From assembly GCA_020310875.1 (NCBI GenBank), contig CM035406.1, forward strand, positions 88,409,664-88,473,663: a DNA stretch of 64,000 bases, read 5' to 3'. Position 1 is the first letter of the stretch. Each line of letters starts with the position of its first letter. Below are positions 46,401 through 56,534 of the stretch, piece after piece. A model generated the notes under the pieces. It saw only the letters and a list, made by a program, of their open reading frames with translations, was not told the origin of the DNA and did no database searches. Position numbers and translations under genes: made by a program. The stretch is from Ceratopteris richardii. Taxonomy: Eukaryota > Streptophyta > Polypodiopsida > Polypodiales > Pteridaceae.

Positions 46401-47481
46401 AGTCAATGTAGAAGACTCTTTGATCTTCACTCTGCCTTTCACAAGTTGCATTCATTATCAATGTTGAATCTTCCTTTTGATCTGAAGCATAATTGTAGTA
46501 GGTGTTGTTGTATTGTTGACTTTGGAATCCTCTACCTGCATTTCTTCCAAAGTAATTCCTTCCACCTCTACCTCTGTAATTACCTCTTTGATTTCTGCCA
46601 CCTCTTCCTCTTGCATTATAATTTTGACTATATCCATTATTATTCTGAGTATTGTGCCAACAATCATTAGCTAAGTGATTTGTCTTACCACAAATCCAGC
46701 AAGCTTTGCCTCCATCTTTGTTATTCCTGCCTCTTCCTCTACCTTTGCCACCTCCTCTTCCTCTTAGGAAGTTGGCTTGAGTAGTTGTTCCTTCATCTTC
46801 ACCTGCTTGTTGTTTTCCTTTGCTATTCTTCTTCTTGTCCTTTGAGTACATTGCATGACCTGTACTCTTTTCACCATCTCCTTTAACATCCTGCTCAAAT
46901 GTTAGCATATGACCTAACAATTGATTTAAATCAGGAGTGAAATGGTCAAGTGATAGTTCTGTAGATAAAATAAATGGCTTCCATTTATCATCACCTCTCA
47001 ACCCTGTAAGGATTTGCCTTACCAATTTATCTTCCTCAATGTCTTCATCAACAGCTCCTAAAGCATCTGCAATATCTTTCATCCTTGTCACATAGTCTGA
47101 GATGGATTGAGAGGCCTTCTTCTTGAAGGTAGTAAACTCTGCCCATAAGGATGCCTTCCTTGACTTTGTAGTGTTCTGGAAATGCTCCTCCAAAGCATTC
47201 CATATGTCAGTAGCACTTTCAAGACCTCTAATATGAGGTAACAAGTAATCATTGACTCCCATATAGATAATGCTCCTAGCTTGAGCATCTTTCTTCATCC
47301 AATTTTTAAGATCTGCTAACTCTTCCCTAGTTGGAACACTAGGATCTCTGAACTCTGGCTTCTCTTCTTCTCCTGTGATGTAACCAATCAAATCTTTGCT
47401 CATAAGATGAGCTTCCATCCTCATTGACCATGCAGGATAGTTTTCTCTATCCAATTTCTCTATCTGTAGAGCATCTCCCAT
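43417..47481 (-). CDS. Copia gag-pol polyprotein of D with a late nonsense codon
   Basis: 1354 codons from the ATG at 47481. Gag at 1-250; zinc knuckle C261-C274 (CWICGKTNHLANDC); protease D360-S-G; HHCC with C528 and C531; integrase D558, D621 and E657 (a DD35E triad); reverse transcriptase about 900-1130 with YVDD at 1069-1072; RNase H with D1233, E1274 and D1309. A TAG at 43417-43419, where relatives have Gln (CAG), ends translation 31 codons early. The lost tail would run to 43321 and hold the ADMLTK motif, which carries the last conserved acidic residue of RNase H. KNVFLNG also replaces the usual KNAFLNG near 986-992. Apart from these it looks functional. Confidence 0.95.
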   Translation of the reverse strand: MGDALQIEKLDRENYPAWSMRMEAHLMSKDLIGYITGEEEKPEFRDPSVPTREELADLKNWMKKDAQARSIIYMGVNDYLLPHIRGLESATDIWNALEEHFQNTTKSRKASLWAEFTTFKKKASQSISDYVTRMKDIADALGAVDEDIEEDKLVRQILTGLRGDDKWKPFILSTELSLDHFTPDLNQLLGHMLTFEQDVKGDGEKSTGHAMYSKDKKKNSKGKQQAGEDEGTTTQANFLRGRGGGKGRGRGRNNKDGGKACWICGKTNHLANDCWHNTQNNNGYSQNYNARGRGGRNQRGNYRGRGGRNYFGRNAGRGFQSQQYNNTYYNYASDQKEDSTLIMNATCERQSEDQRVFYIDSGCSNHLSGNISLMTDLESKVFNHVVQTGDNTKHNVKSIGSVKAKDGSTLLSKVLYVPTIPKNLISVGQIVEKGYEVRFTNDGVYVEDPSQGYKQIVSGKKEGRLFTLKIQGNIGHAMFTYGGHKISELDLWHKRLGHFNERGIKDMVNNGSVLGLPNVAGQHMTYKCEACQLGKAHKHSYFKHGFMHSEKLELVHTDVWGPSKDFSINGSRYYVIYVDDATRWITIYVIKDKSEVFNTFKHYHAYAERITGHKLKRLRSDGGGEYFSNEFSDYLWNAGIKREVTCRYSPQQNGVAERRNRTLVEFARSMMKEKNCPNYLWAEAVNTATYLVNRLPCKALQGMTPYEAWWGKRPTLDHCRVFGCVAYAYVPSQLRHKLEPKAEKYVFIGYDDKQMGYRLWSPSTKQFMVSKDVTFDEQNTWYAGTININTSDEEEVSQRKGKSKVQIFDEQENNEVQVEVEETPRFDPECEEPETSRSGELRRSTRNRWQPTRYSYDTSFLATKDYAYMVNTDEDPSTYEEAKGKEKWESAMQEEYDALLENQTWDLVPKPNSQKIIGCKWVYKTKRFADGSVSRYKARLVVKGFAQTYGIDYDETYSPVAKMTTIRTLIAIAACKGWKLCQLDVKNVFLNGYISDDVFMEQPQGFRDKRYPDHVCKLKRALYGLKQAPRAWNYRLVKFLKELGFQVSKADSSLLVKASENGFIYMCIYVDDIILTGTDEEGIQKLKRQMEKEFKISDLGDLSYFLGMEITYTQHGVFVTQERYLKNLLIKFKMDDCRIAPTPMEVNHKLSKYGGEEFKDMRQYQSLVGSLIYATLTRPDLSYAVGVLSQFMHCPRKEHWIAGQRVLRYIKGTLNEGLYYGFTSDTNIKIYSDADWAGNPDDRRSTFGYMCYVGDKLISWCSKKQHTVALSSTEAEYKGMVEAAKEVIWVKTLMKSLDIMHGVPIIYGDNMSSLYLAANPVFHARTKHIEIQYHFLREKVMDKEIEVIHTLTKD

Positions 47482-47691
47482 CTTGTATCCACCTGTGTAT
47501 TGAAAACTTCAAGCTTTACAAGCAATGTATGTACCTTTACTTCGAATTAGGCTCCTTTTGCCTTTCTTGATGTTGAGTAGTCTTCTCCTCAGGCTTTTAA
47601 CTCCAAGCTTTCACTTCTTAGCTCTTCAAATGTTGAACTTCTTGAATCTGCAGCAATCGGGACCTTCCTTTCCTTGATTTTGATGTCTCCT

Positions 47692-47703
47692 GCTCTGATA
47701 CCA
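47692..47703 (-). other. Primer-binding site of D
   Basis: TGGTATCAGAGC on the minus strand, one base from the LTR. Confidence 0.92.
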
Positions 47704-47704
47704 C

Positions 47705-48726
47705 TGATGGAGAGTGTTAATCTCCAAAAGAACAACCTACTCTTGAATTTAGAACACCTCTATATCAAGAGTAAGTCAAAACCTTCACTAAATTAGAGGT
47801 CCAATCTCCAAATTATCAAAATTGAGAAAATCTGTGAAGAAGATGAAACACAGAAAAGTCTGCTGCAGAATTTCTTCACATTGACTTATCAAATGAGTAA
47901 AGTTTTTGATGAAACTTTGTACGAATCATCTGCTAGGGATTGCGCATCACCTCCAAGTTGAATTACTTCAAAAGCTTTAGTATAACTTGAGAAATCAACT
48001 TCACAAGTTACCTATGTCAGAAACTGTTACTCAGAACAGTCGATTTTACACCCCTAACTTCTTAACTTTGGTTCTCACAATATCTAACCCGTTTTGCCAA
48101 ATGCTTTTAGCCACGAGTAGATCACCTTCCAACTTAAAGATTAAGTGCTTGCTTGCACAAAACTTTAAACTATGGAGTGAACACTGATCAAAAGATTAAA
48201 CACGAAATTTGCGCCTGTTTCAGAGAACTGTAGACACTCAACACATATGAATGTTCCTACTCACAATTCTCCTAGCCTGTTTACAATTAGACTCTGAAAT
48301 TCAGGTCACAGGCTCATTAACTAACAATTTAGATATCCTCAAAAGGATTTCACAATTGATCAAACACAGAAGGAGCAAACACGAAAAGATCGGGTGCAAA
48401 ATTTCTTCATTAACTCAGAAATTTACAACTGAGTGATGAGAGCTAACTCAACTAACTTTTCTCTATCTCTTAACTCCTAACTTCCTCAATCTTGACTTCT
48501 ACAAATGCTCTCATATATGCCCCGACTTTTCTCAAAGTATTTATAGATAATTTGTACAAGTTTATTACTCAAACAAAGATCTGAGTCACCTATGACTATA
48601 CTAATGTACATATGTGTACACTTCTCTTATCCTCTGAATATGTCTTTCTTCCAAGCTTCAATGGTTGATCCTTCCTTCACTCTTTAACCTTCCAAGTCTT
48701 CAATTGGTGATTGGTCTGCACCAACA
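47705..48726 (-). repeat. 5' LTR of element D
   Basis: Partner of 42284-43305. The differences seen are T for C near 48394 and G for A near 48663. Confidence 0.94.
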
Positions 48727-48731
48727 GGTGA

Positions 48732-50137
48732 TAGGATCCAGATGGATCTACAAGCTAAAGAGGAACTCAGATGGAACAATCAACAGGTACAAAGCTAGGT
48801 TGGTAGCCAAGGGCTTTGCACAAACCCAAGGCATTGATTATGAGGAGACATTTTCTCCTGTGGCTAAGATGCCAACAATCAGAATTTTGGTGAGTGTAGC
48901 TGCATCCAAGAATTGGAACATGTACCAATTGGATGTCAAGAATGCTTTCTTGAATGGATGGATATCTGAAGAAGTCTACATGTCACAACCACCTGGCTAT
49001 GAAGATCCCAAGAAGGTAAATTATGTTTGTAAATTGAAGAAGGCTCTATATGGTTTGAAGCAGGCACCTAGAGCATGGAATTACAGGTTGACAACCTATC
49101 TCCAAGACCAAGGATTTATAATGAGCAAGGCAGATACATCATTGTTTATCAAAAGGAACAATTCAGAGGTAATCTATCTCTGTGTTTATGTTGATGACAT
49201 CATCATTACAGGTAATGATGTCAGTGGGATTAGACACATCAAAGGACAGATGATGAAGGAATTCAAGATCAATGATCTTGGATTATTAAAGTACTTCTTA
49301 GGTCTTGAATTGGTTTATACTAATTCAGGTATTTATATCACTCAGAGGAAGTATGTTCAGGATATGTTGAAAAAGTTTAATTTGCAGGAAGCTAAAGTCT
49401 CAAGCACTCCAATGGAGGTCAACCTAAAGCTTATTGCTCATGAAGGTGATGAAGTCCAAGACATTACAGGATACCAAAGTATGGTTGGTAGTTTGAATTA
49501 TGCTACCTTCACTAGAATTGACATAGCATATGGAGTTAGTGTGCTAAGCCAATTCATGCACAAACCAAGGGTACCTCACCTAGAGGCAGCAAAGAAGATT
49601 TTGAAGTATCTAAAGGGAACTCAGAACCATGGTTTGTACTTTCCTTATACATCAGATATTGATATTAAAATATATTCAGATGCAGATTGGGCAGGATGCA
49701 AGGATGACAGGAGAAGCACATCAGGATACATATGTTTTGCAGGTGATAAACCTATTTCTTGGTCAGCCAAGAAACAACCTACAATAGCTTTGTCATCTAC
49801 TGAAGCAGAGTATAGAGGGCTAGCAAATGCCACTCAGAAAGCTATTTGGTTAAAGCTTTTGTATACAGAGTTAGGCCTATATACAAGGCCTCCAATTATC
49901 TTTGGTGACAACACAAGTTCTCTTCACCTTGCAGCTAGTCCAATATATCATGCTAGGACAAAACACATAGAGGTTCATTACCACTATGTGAGAGAAAAGT
50001 TGCTAAGCAAAGACATTCAGTTGACTTATGTGTCTACTAACATGCAATGTGCAGATTTACTCACTAAAGCTTTGGATGGAAACAAGTTATGCAGATTTAA
50101 ATCCATGATTGGATTACAGGATGTGATTGAAGAATGA
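48732..50137 (+). CDS. Copia gag-pol of C, second part (RT and RNase H)
   Basis: After the second GGTGA copy the frame resumes as [18 protein letters not shown] motifs [17 protein letters not shown] and YVDDIIITG are intact. RNase H has [24 protein letters not shown] and [11 protein letters not shown], ending at 50137. The two parts of C total 4221 bp, exactly 1407 codons, so D and one target copy are the only interruption that I see. The same frame extends back to 48665, but that part is D LTR. A polypurine tract (TTGAGGGGGAGC) lies just before the LTR at 50178. Confidence 0.94.
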
Positions 50138-50177
50138 AGATGAAGACTTGAGCCAAATGTTTGGCTTGAGGGGGAGC

Positions 50178-51236
50178 TGTTGGTGCAAGTCAAGCCTTCA
50201 CATTTGGCTTGGACATCTACTTTGAAGACTCTACATGAAGCAAAGACCATAGGAACATATGCCTATGATTTCTTACCATTTTATCTCTTGTAAAAGTCTT
50301 AGTGACTTGGCATATTATGTAATCACACCTAATTGATTGAAAGTCGTGGAAAAAGTTGTTGATTGATTGAGGGAATATCTCAATCAACTTTTAGGTGAAA
50401 GATTCAAGGAGATTGATTTGAATTCTAATTCAAATTCTCACTCAACTCCTATAAAATCTACAAGTCAAAAGTCGCGGGTGTACTTCACTCATCCCGAGGC
50501 ATTTCTGTATCAATCATTGAGTGTGTGAGGTCTACTCCATAGCCTACACCTCTGAGTACCATTGAGTTATGTTCATCATGCCAATGGGAATGTACATTTA
50601 CATGATCTAATACAAATACTCACATTCATCTACTCTGTAATTCTCTGAGTATACTACTCCAAGTCTGTCAACTTCAACAAGGCATATCTCAGGATCTACT
50701 TATCCAAATCAAGTGATTCAGGCTTGTTGGAACCAGCTCAAAGCATTCTACAAGACTACAAAGTTTGAAGAAGTTTGGCTCAGCTATTTTTGAGAAATCA
50801 CCTTCGAAGCAGTCTCTGGTATTTGTCTGCAGAGCCCCTAAAAAGTCGGGGGTACATATAATTTTGCTAAACTTATTTCTCAGAGTATAGTTTGTCATTT
50901 CTTCTCATTCCACTTGCAAATGGTAGCTTGTTAAGCTAATTTAATATGTCCAGAAGTAATTTGATCAATTGTAAGTGTGCTGGTCATACTGAGTGAAAGA
51001 CTGAGCAGGTGTCAATACCAAAATAGCAAGTTTTCTTGGATTTTTGAAGTCTCAAGTAGTCTGTTTTGATTTGATCATTACACATATCATTTGCAAAGTA
51101 CATATATGCTTTCTTGGTATCATTTGGAAGCTAATCAAGTGTACTAAGCATTCCTGGAGTCAAAGAGGGCTGGTGTGAAGCAGGTTTAGCAGCACCTACT
51201 CAATCTCTGAGTGCATCCAACCATCCTCTCCCAACA
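50178..51236 (+). repeat. 3' LTR of element C
   Basis: Partner of 38385-39443, ending CTCTCCCAACA before TTTCA. Confidence 0.94.
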
Positions 51237-51251
51237 TTTCATACATCAACA
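51237..51251 (+). repeat. Last 15 bases of the 3' LTR of B (with target copy)
   Basis: TTTCATACATCAACA completes the B LTR. The first five bases are the target duplication made by C. Confidence 0.9.
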
Positions 51252-53680
51252 CCTTCTTAAGTCTGCAAACATAAGATGGATGATTAGGTTTTTCAAAACC
51301 CGGTGGTTGTGACATGTATACCTCTTCACTTATCCAACCATTTAAGAATGCATTTTTTACATCAAGTTGAAGGAGTCTCCAATTCCCTGCAACAGCTACA
51401 CTTATCAATGTCCTGATTGTAGTCATCTTTGCAACTGGTGAGAATGTTTCCTCATAGTCTATACCATGCGTTTGTGAGCATCCTTCGGCAACTAATCTTA
51501 ACTTGTACCTGCAAACTGATCCATCTGAATTTCTTTTAACTTTATATACCCATCTGCAACCAATTACCTTCTGATTTCGTGACATTGGAACCAAATCCCA
51601 AGTGTCCATTTCCTTCAATGCATCTATCTCTTCTTTCATGGCCTTTTCCCAATTAGGGTTTCCCTTTGCCTCTTCATAGGTTGAAGGTTCCTCTGAAATA
51701 GAGTCTTTTGCAAAGTATATTGAATGCTTCATAACAAATGTAGAATCATATCCATACCTTTCTGGTTGTTTTTTCTCTCTTGCTGGTCTTCTAGGTGCTT
51801 GTTTGGAGCATTCTCCAACCTCTTGCATCTTTGCTTTGCCTCTTGACTTCCACAGCTTGTAATCCTTTTCTCTTTCATCTTGTTCATCGTCTGTATCACT
51901 TCTTGGATCCTGGACCTGTGTATCATGCTTGCTTCCTAATTGATAAGAGTCAGAATCAAGATCATATGGTAGTGTTACCTTTTGTTTGTCTTCATCATAC
52001 CAAGACCTGTGTTCTTCAAACACAACATCTCTACTTGAAGTGAATTGCTTGGTTGAAGGATTGAAGAACCTGTAACCCATCTGAGTTGAATCATATCCAA
52101 TAAACAATGCCTTTGTTGCCCTTTCATCTAGCTTACCTCTATTTATGATGGTACATGAACATAAGCTAAACAACCAAAAACCTTGCAATGTCCAAGACTA
52201 GGTTTTCTTCCATGCCATGCTTCATAAGGAGTCATACCTTGAAGTGATTTGGATGGTAATCTATTGACAAGTTACACTGTAGTTGAAATAGCTTCTGCCC
52301 ATAGATAATGTGGCAACTTCTTCTCTTCAAGCATTGTTCGGGCTAATCCAACCAATGTCTTGTTTCTCCTCTCTACAATTCCATTTAGTTGAGTAGAGTA
52401 CCTGGTAGTCACTTCCCTTTTGATACCTTTGTCCTGCAAGAACTCATCAAACTCTTTGGAGAAGTATTCTCCCCCTCCATCAGATCTGAGCTTCTTTAGT
52501 GATCTACCTGTATGATTATCCACATGTGAAACATACTTCTTGAAGCAATCAAACACTTCATTCTTACTCTTGATAAAGTATAGAACAGTCCATCTACTAT
52601 GGTCGTCAATAAATGAGACGTAATACCTTGATCCTGCCAATGAAGGTTCTTGACTTGGTCCCCATACATCTGTATGTACTAAGTCCAATACGTTGTTGTG
52701 GATGTAGCCTTTATGGTTGAATCATTGTCTTTGTGCCTTCCCAATCTGACATGCATCACACCTGTTGATCATTTGTTGCTTTGATATGTTCGACAGTCCT
52801 AGAACACTTTGATCCCTGCATATATACTTCAAGGTTCTTTCATTCACATGAGCAAGTCTCTTATGCCACACTTCAAGCTCACTTAGGGTTTGAGACCCAA
52901 AGTTGAATAGAGCTATGTTCCTGGTTTCTCCTACTTCAAAAGTAAAGAGCCTACCATGCTTCTCACCTCGGGATATCTTTTTGAAGCCTTGACATGGATC
53001 TTCCACAAAAGCTCCATGTTGGGTGAACCTAACTTGCAAGCCTTTTTCAACTATTTGAGCTACACTTATTAGGTTTTTAGTGATAGTGGGTACATAGAGA
53101 ACCTTACTCAGAATGGTTGTCCTGCCATTGGAAGCTTTGACATTACCAATCTTCTCCACATTGTACTTTGTGTTATCCCCTGTTTGCACTTCATGTCTAT
53201 GATTTGGACTTTCCAAATCAGATAGAAGAGCAATGTTGCCTGCAATATGATTCGAACATCCTGAATCTATGTAGAACAAATGATCATCTTCTTTACCTTC
53301 TTTGTGGCTTAGATTCATAAGAAGCAATGAGTCTTCATGTGGTTGATCTTCTGAATAATTGTTGTAGTCCCTTCTATTATAGCTTCTATTGTTATTGTTG
53401 AAGTTATGTCCACCTCTACCTCTATTTCTGCCATATCCACCTCTTCCACTTCCTTTCTGGGTCTTCCCATTGAACCAGCAATTCTGAGTGGTGTGGTTGG
53501 TCTTATCGCATATGGCACAAGGTTGAACATTCTGATCTTTGGCTTTGTCTTGCTTTGGTCCTTTTTTCTTCCCTTTCCACTTGCTCTTGCTTGCAAAGTT
53601 GGCTTGGGAGGTCTCTTCTTCATCTTCTTCCTTCTTCTTGCCTATCTGCTTCTTATCCTTCTTATTGTCATGTAGAGAAC
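51252..53680 (-). pseudogene. F-a pol middle part: protease to RT
   Basis: The minus strand resumes F-a after B. Visible: protease FYIDSGCSNHIAGN (about 53250), HHCC module (CDACQIGKAQ), integrase HTDVWGP, RSDGGGEYF and NGIVERRN, with a stop and frameshift near 52690-52740 and again near 52270 and 52150, then the linker and RT entry up to KNAFLNGW and SYVCRLKK at 51260. The Gag zinc knuckle (CAICDKTNHTTQNC) lies near 53500. Interrupted at 53680 by a solo LTR. Confidence 0.88.
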
Positions 53681-54756
53681 TGAAAGAACTTGGAGAAGCT
53701 TGTCGAAGGTAGAAAAGTGCGTTTCGAAGCGATGAAGTTTGGTCAAGCCAACCGGCACAAGACCAGCCCTTGAGATTTTGGAGACTCAAATAGACCTTAT
53801 AGGCATGCTATAAGTGCAAAGAAACACACTATGTACCTTGGAGCATCAAGGAGAATGAGTCGATACAAAACAGATAGGTTTGCGGGTCGACTAGCTCAAA
53901 AAACTTACTATCTATGGAAGAGACAATGAACTTCAAATGCCCATAGCGACCAGCGTGATTACAATTAGAAAAAATCCTTTTATGGGAGTGATACACATAG
54001 GGTTGAGTGTATGGAATGCACAAAAGTATAAGGAATAAGCAAAATATGCTATAGGAATGAATGCGACATTCACCGGTGGTACTTCCTATTTTTCAGGAAT
54101 ACGCAGAGATTGACCCCGAGGCAGAACAACTAAGATTTATCCAAATCGTCTGAACCAAATGCTTTGAAAATTTACAGGCATAAACTAGACACTGATACCT
54201 TTCCAATGAGTCCTCTTGCACGCAATTTGGAGCTCTGAGGAGAGAGCAGCAGCCTCTGCAAGATTACTGTTGGCGAAGAAGATGATGCAGAAATTGAAGG
54301 AGCAAGACAATGATGGTCACAAGTGTATGTATATTGCTTCCATGTAATGTACAAGTGATTTCAACTCCTTATATAGCCTCTAGGAGTGTTCCACAACTTT
54401 TACAACTTGAATTTGAATTCAAATGAAGGTGGGAATGGTTGTTGGAGGGAATCAATTCACTTCCCTACAATCTAGGAAAAGTGAAGATCTTGATTGATCT
54501 ACTTTTAGGTGATTGATTGCTTGATTGAATGAAACTTCAACCACCAAAATTTCGTGGGATTTTGGCCCTATATTTGTACCTTTACATGTGTACAACTCAA
54601 GGCTTTTACAATGGTAAATGAGCCATCAAAATATTCTCAAAAATACAATAAATGAGCATATGAAAAAGAACTCTCCAACGGATATTCTTTCGACACGATA
54701 GCCTTTGATGTAGATCAAATCCACCTCAAGCATAGTGTAAGCTTGATGTTCCAACA
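53681..54756 (-). repeat. Solo LTR of family F inside F-a gag
   Basis: 1076 bp from TGAAAGAACTTGG to TGTTCCAACA. Target duplication AGAAC at 53676-53680 and 54757-54761. F-a gag continues on both sides, and no PBS or polypurine tract adjoins, so it is a solo LTR left by LTR-LTR recombination. Confidence 0.9.
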
Positions 54757-54761
54757 AGAAC

Positions 54762-55404
54762 TAGTTGAATTACCATGATAAGAAGTACCTTCCTTTATGC
54801 TGTTTTTGGCTTCTTGATTGAAGAGTTGTCTAAGAAAGATGTTGAAGTCTGGAGTTTGCACATCCATGATGAGATCATAAGCCATCGTGAAGGATTGCCA
54901 TTGCTTATCACGTCGAATGCCGTTGAGAATTTGCCTCATGATGACCTCTTCTTCAAACAACTCTCCAATGGATGCTAACTCATCCGCAACCTCCTTGACC
55001 TTGGTAACAAACTATGTGACGGTTTGTTTAGGTGTCTTCTTCATTTCGTTGAACTTGTTCCAAAGATGATTCTTTCTTGCTTTGGTACTAGCAGAAAAGA
55101 AAGTATCAAGGGCATCCCAAGCCTCTTGAGATGTCTTGCATCCTCTTATATGTGGTAATAGAAAGTCAGAGATAGAGTCTAGTATGTATGAACTTGCTTG
55201 AGCATCCCTTGCACACCAAAGTGTGAGCTTATCTGTCTCCTCTTGTGTAGGTCCTCCTTTGGATCTTGGAATAGGCATAGCTTCATCACCTGCTACAATT
55301 CCATAAAGATTTCCACCTTGCAAATAGGCCTCCATTCTGATTTGCCAAGCCGCATAGTTGTGTCGATCAATCTTCTTGAGCATTGAGGGAAAGGTGTCAC
55401 CCAT
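54762..55404 (-). pseudogene. F-a gag, N-terminal part
   Basis: ATG at 55404 (MGDTFPSMLKKIDRHNYAAW, then RMEAYLQGGNLYG). A stop at 55012-55014 follows KQTVT. The frame then continues as FVTKVKEVADELASIGELFE and on to the solo LTR. It is a typical copia Gag otherwise. Confidence 0.87.
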
Positions 55405-55413
55405 CTTGATCTA

Positions 55414-55425
55414 GCTCTGATACCA
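55414..55425 (-). other. Primer-binding site of F-a
   Basis: TGGTATCAGAGC on the minus strand, one base from the LTR. Confidence 0.88.
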
Positions 55426-55426
55426 C

Positions 55427-56507
55427 TTAAAGAACTTGGAGAAACTTGTAGAAGGTAGAAAAAGTGTGTTTCGAAGCGATGAAGTTTGGTCAAGCCAACC
55501 GGCACAAGACCCGCCCTTGCGCTTATGGAGACTCAAATAGACCTTATAAGAATGTGATAAGTGCAAAGAAACACACTATGTACTTTGGAGCATCAAGGAG
55601 AATGAGTCGATACAAAACAAGTAGGTTCGCGGGTCGACTAGCTCAAAAAACTTACTATTTATGGAAGAGACAATGAACTTCAAATGCCCATAGAGAGCAA
55701 CGTGATTACAATTAGCAAAAGTCCTTTTATGAGAGTGATATAAATAGGGTTGAGTGTATAGAATGCACAAAAGTATAAGGAAGAAGCAAAATATGCTATA
55801 GGAATGAATGCGACATTCAACGGTGGTACTTCCTATTTTTCAGGAATATGTAGAGATTGACCCCGAGACAGAAAAACTCAGATGTCTCCCAATCTGCTGA
55901 ACCAAATGCTTTGAAAATTTATAGGCATAAACTACACGCTTATACCTTTCCAATGCATCATCTTGAACTCAATTTGGAGCTCTAGAAAGAGAGCAAGAGC
56001 CTCTGCAAGATTACCGTTGGTAAAGAAGATGATGGAGAGAATTGAAGGAGCAAGACAATGATGGTCACAAGTGTATGTATATTGCTTCCATGTAATGTAC
56101 ATGTGATTTCAAGTCTTCATATAGACTCTAGGAGTTCTCCAAGACTTCTACAAGTGAAGTTTGAATTCAAATGAAGGTGGGAATGATTGTTGGAGGGAAT
56201 CAATTCACTTTCCTACAATGTAGGAAAAGTGAAGATCTAGTTTGATCTACTTTTAGGTGATTTGATTTCTTGATTGAATGCAACTTCAACCACCACAAAT
56301 TCGTGGGATTTTCGCTTTATCTTTCTACCTTTGCATGTGTAAAGCTCAAGGCTTTTACAACGATAAATGAACCATCAAAAATCTCTCAAAAAAATACAAT
56401 AAATGAGCATAAGAAAAAGAATTCTCCAACAGATATTCTTTCGACGCGATAGCCTTTGATGTAGATCAAATCCACCTAAAGCATAGTATAAGCTTGATGT
56501 TCCAACA
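55427..56507 (-). repeat. F LTR 2, shared by F-a (5') and F-b (3')
   Basis: 1081 bp, starting TTAAAGAACTTGG (TGAAAG in other copies) and ending TGTTCCAACA. A PBS lies on its low side and the reversed polypurine tract GCTCCCCC on its high side. Confidence 0.9.
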
Positions 56508-56534
56508 GCTCCCCCAATAGCTAATGTATGTTTG

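Larger units (their letters stand above)
42284..48726 (-). mobile_element. Copia element D, near-intact and very young
   Basis: Two 1022-bp LTRs (42284-43305, 47705-48726) with two differences seen. Target duplication GGTGA at 42279-42283 and 48727-48731. The PBS at 47692-47703 and the polypurine tract after 43305 show minus orientation. One long gag-pol frame remains. It is nested inside C, within B, within F, and is the youngest of that nest. Confidence 0.96.
38385..51236 (+). mobile_element. Copia element C, split by D
   Basis: Two 1059-bp LTRs (38385-39443, 50178-51236), target duplication TTTCA at 38380-38384 and 51237-51241, initiator-Met PBS and polypurine tract. LTRs differ at about 16 sites (near 1.5%). 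Gag-pol is open on both sides of D and the two halves are in frame. Its closest relatives here are E and J. Confidence 0.95.
23795..51251 (+). mobile_element. Copia element B, 27 kb long because of two nested insertions
   Basis: The left LTR starts TGTTGGGG at 23795. The right LTR starts at 37384, is interrupted at 38384 by C and ends with TACATCAACA at 51251. The target duplication is CTTTC (23790-23794) and CCTTC (51252-51256), one mismatch. F-b at 57628-57632 shows the unoccupied site (CTTTC). Element E sits in RNase H. Without C and E the element would be about 5.3 kb long. LTR divergence is about 4-5% by eye. Confidence 0.93.

Noticed and set aside
53681..54756. LTR marking another full F element
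   Set aside because: F-a gag continues on both sides with a 5-bp AGAAC duplication and no PBS or polypurine tract, so it is a solo LTR.
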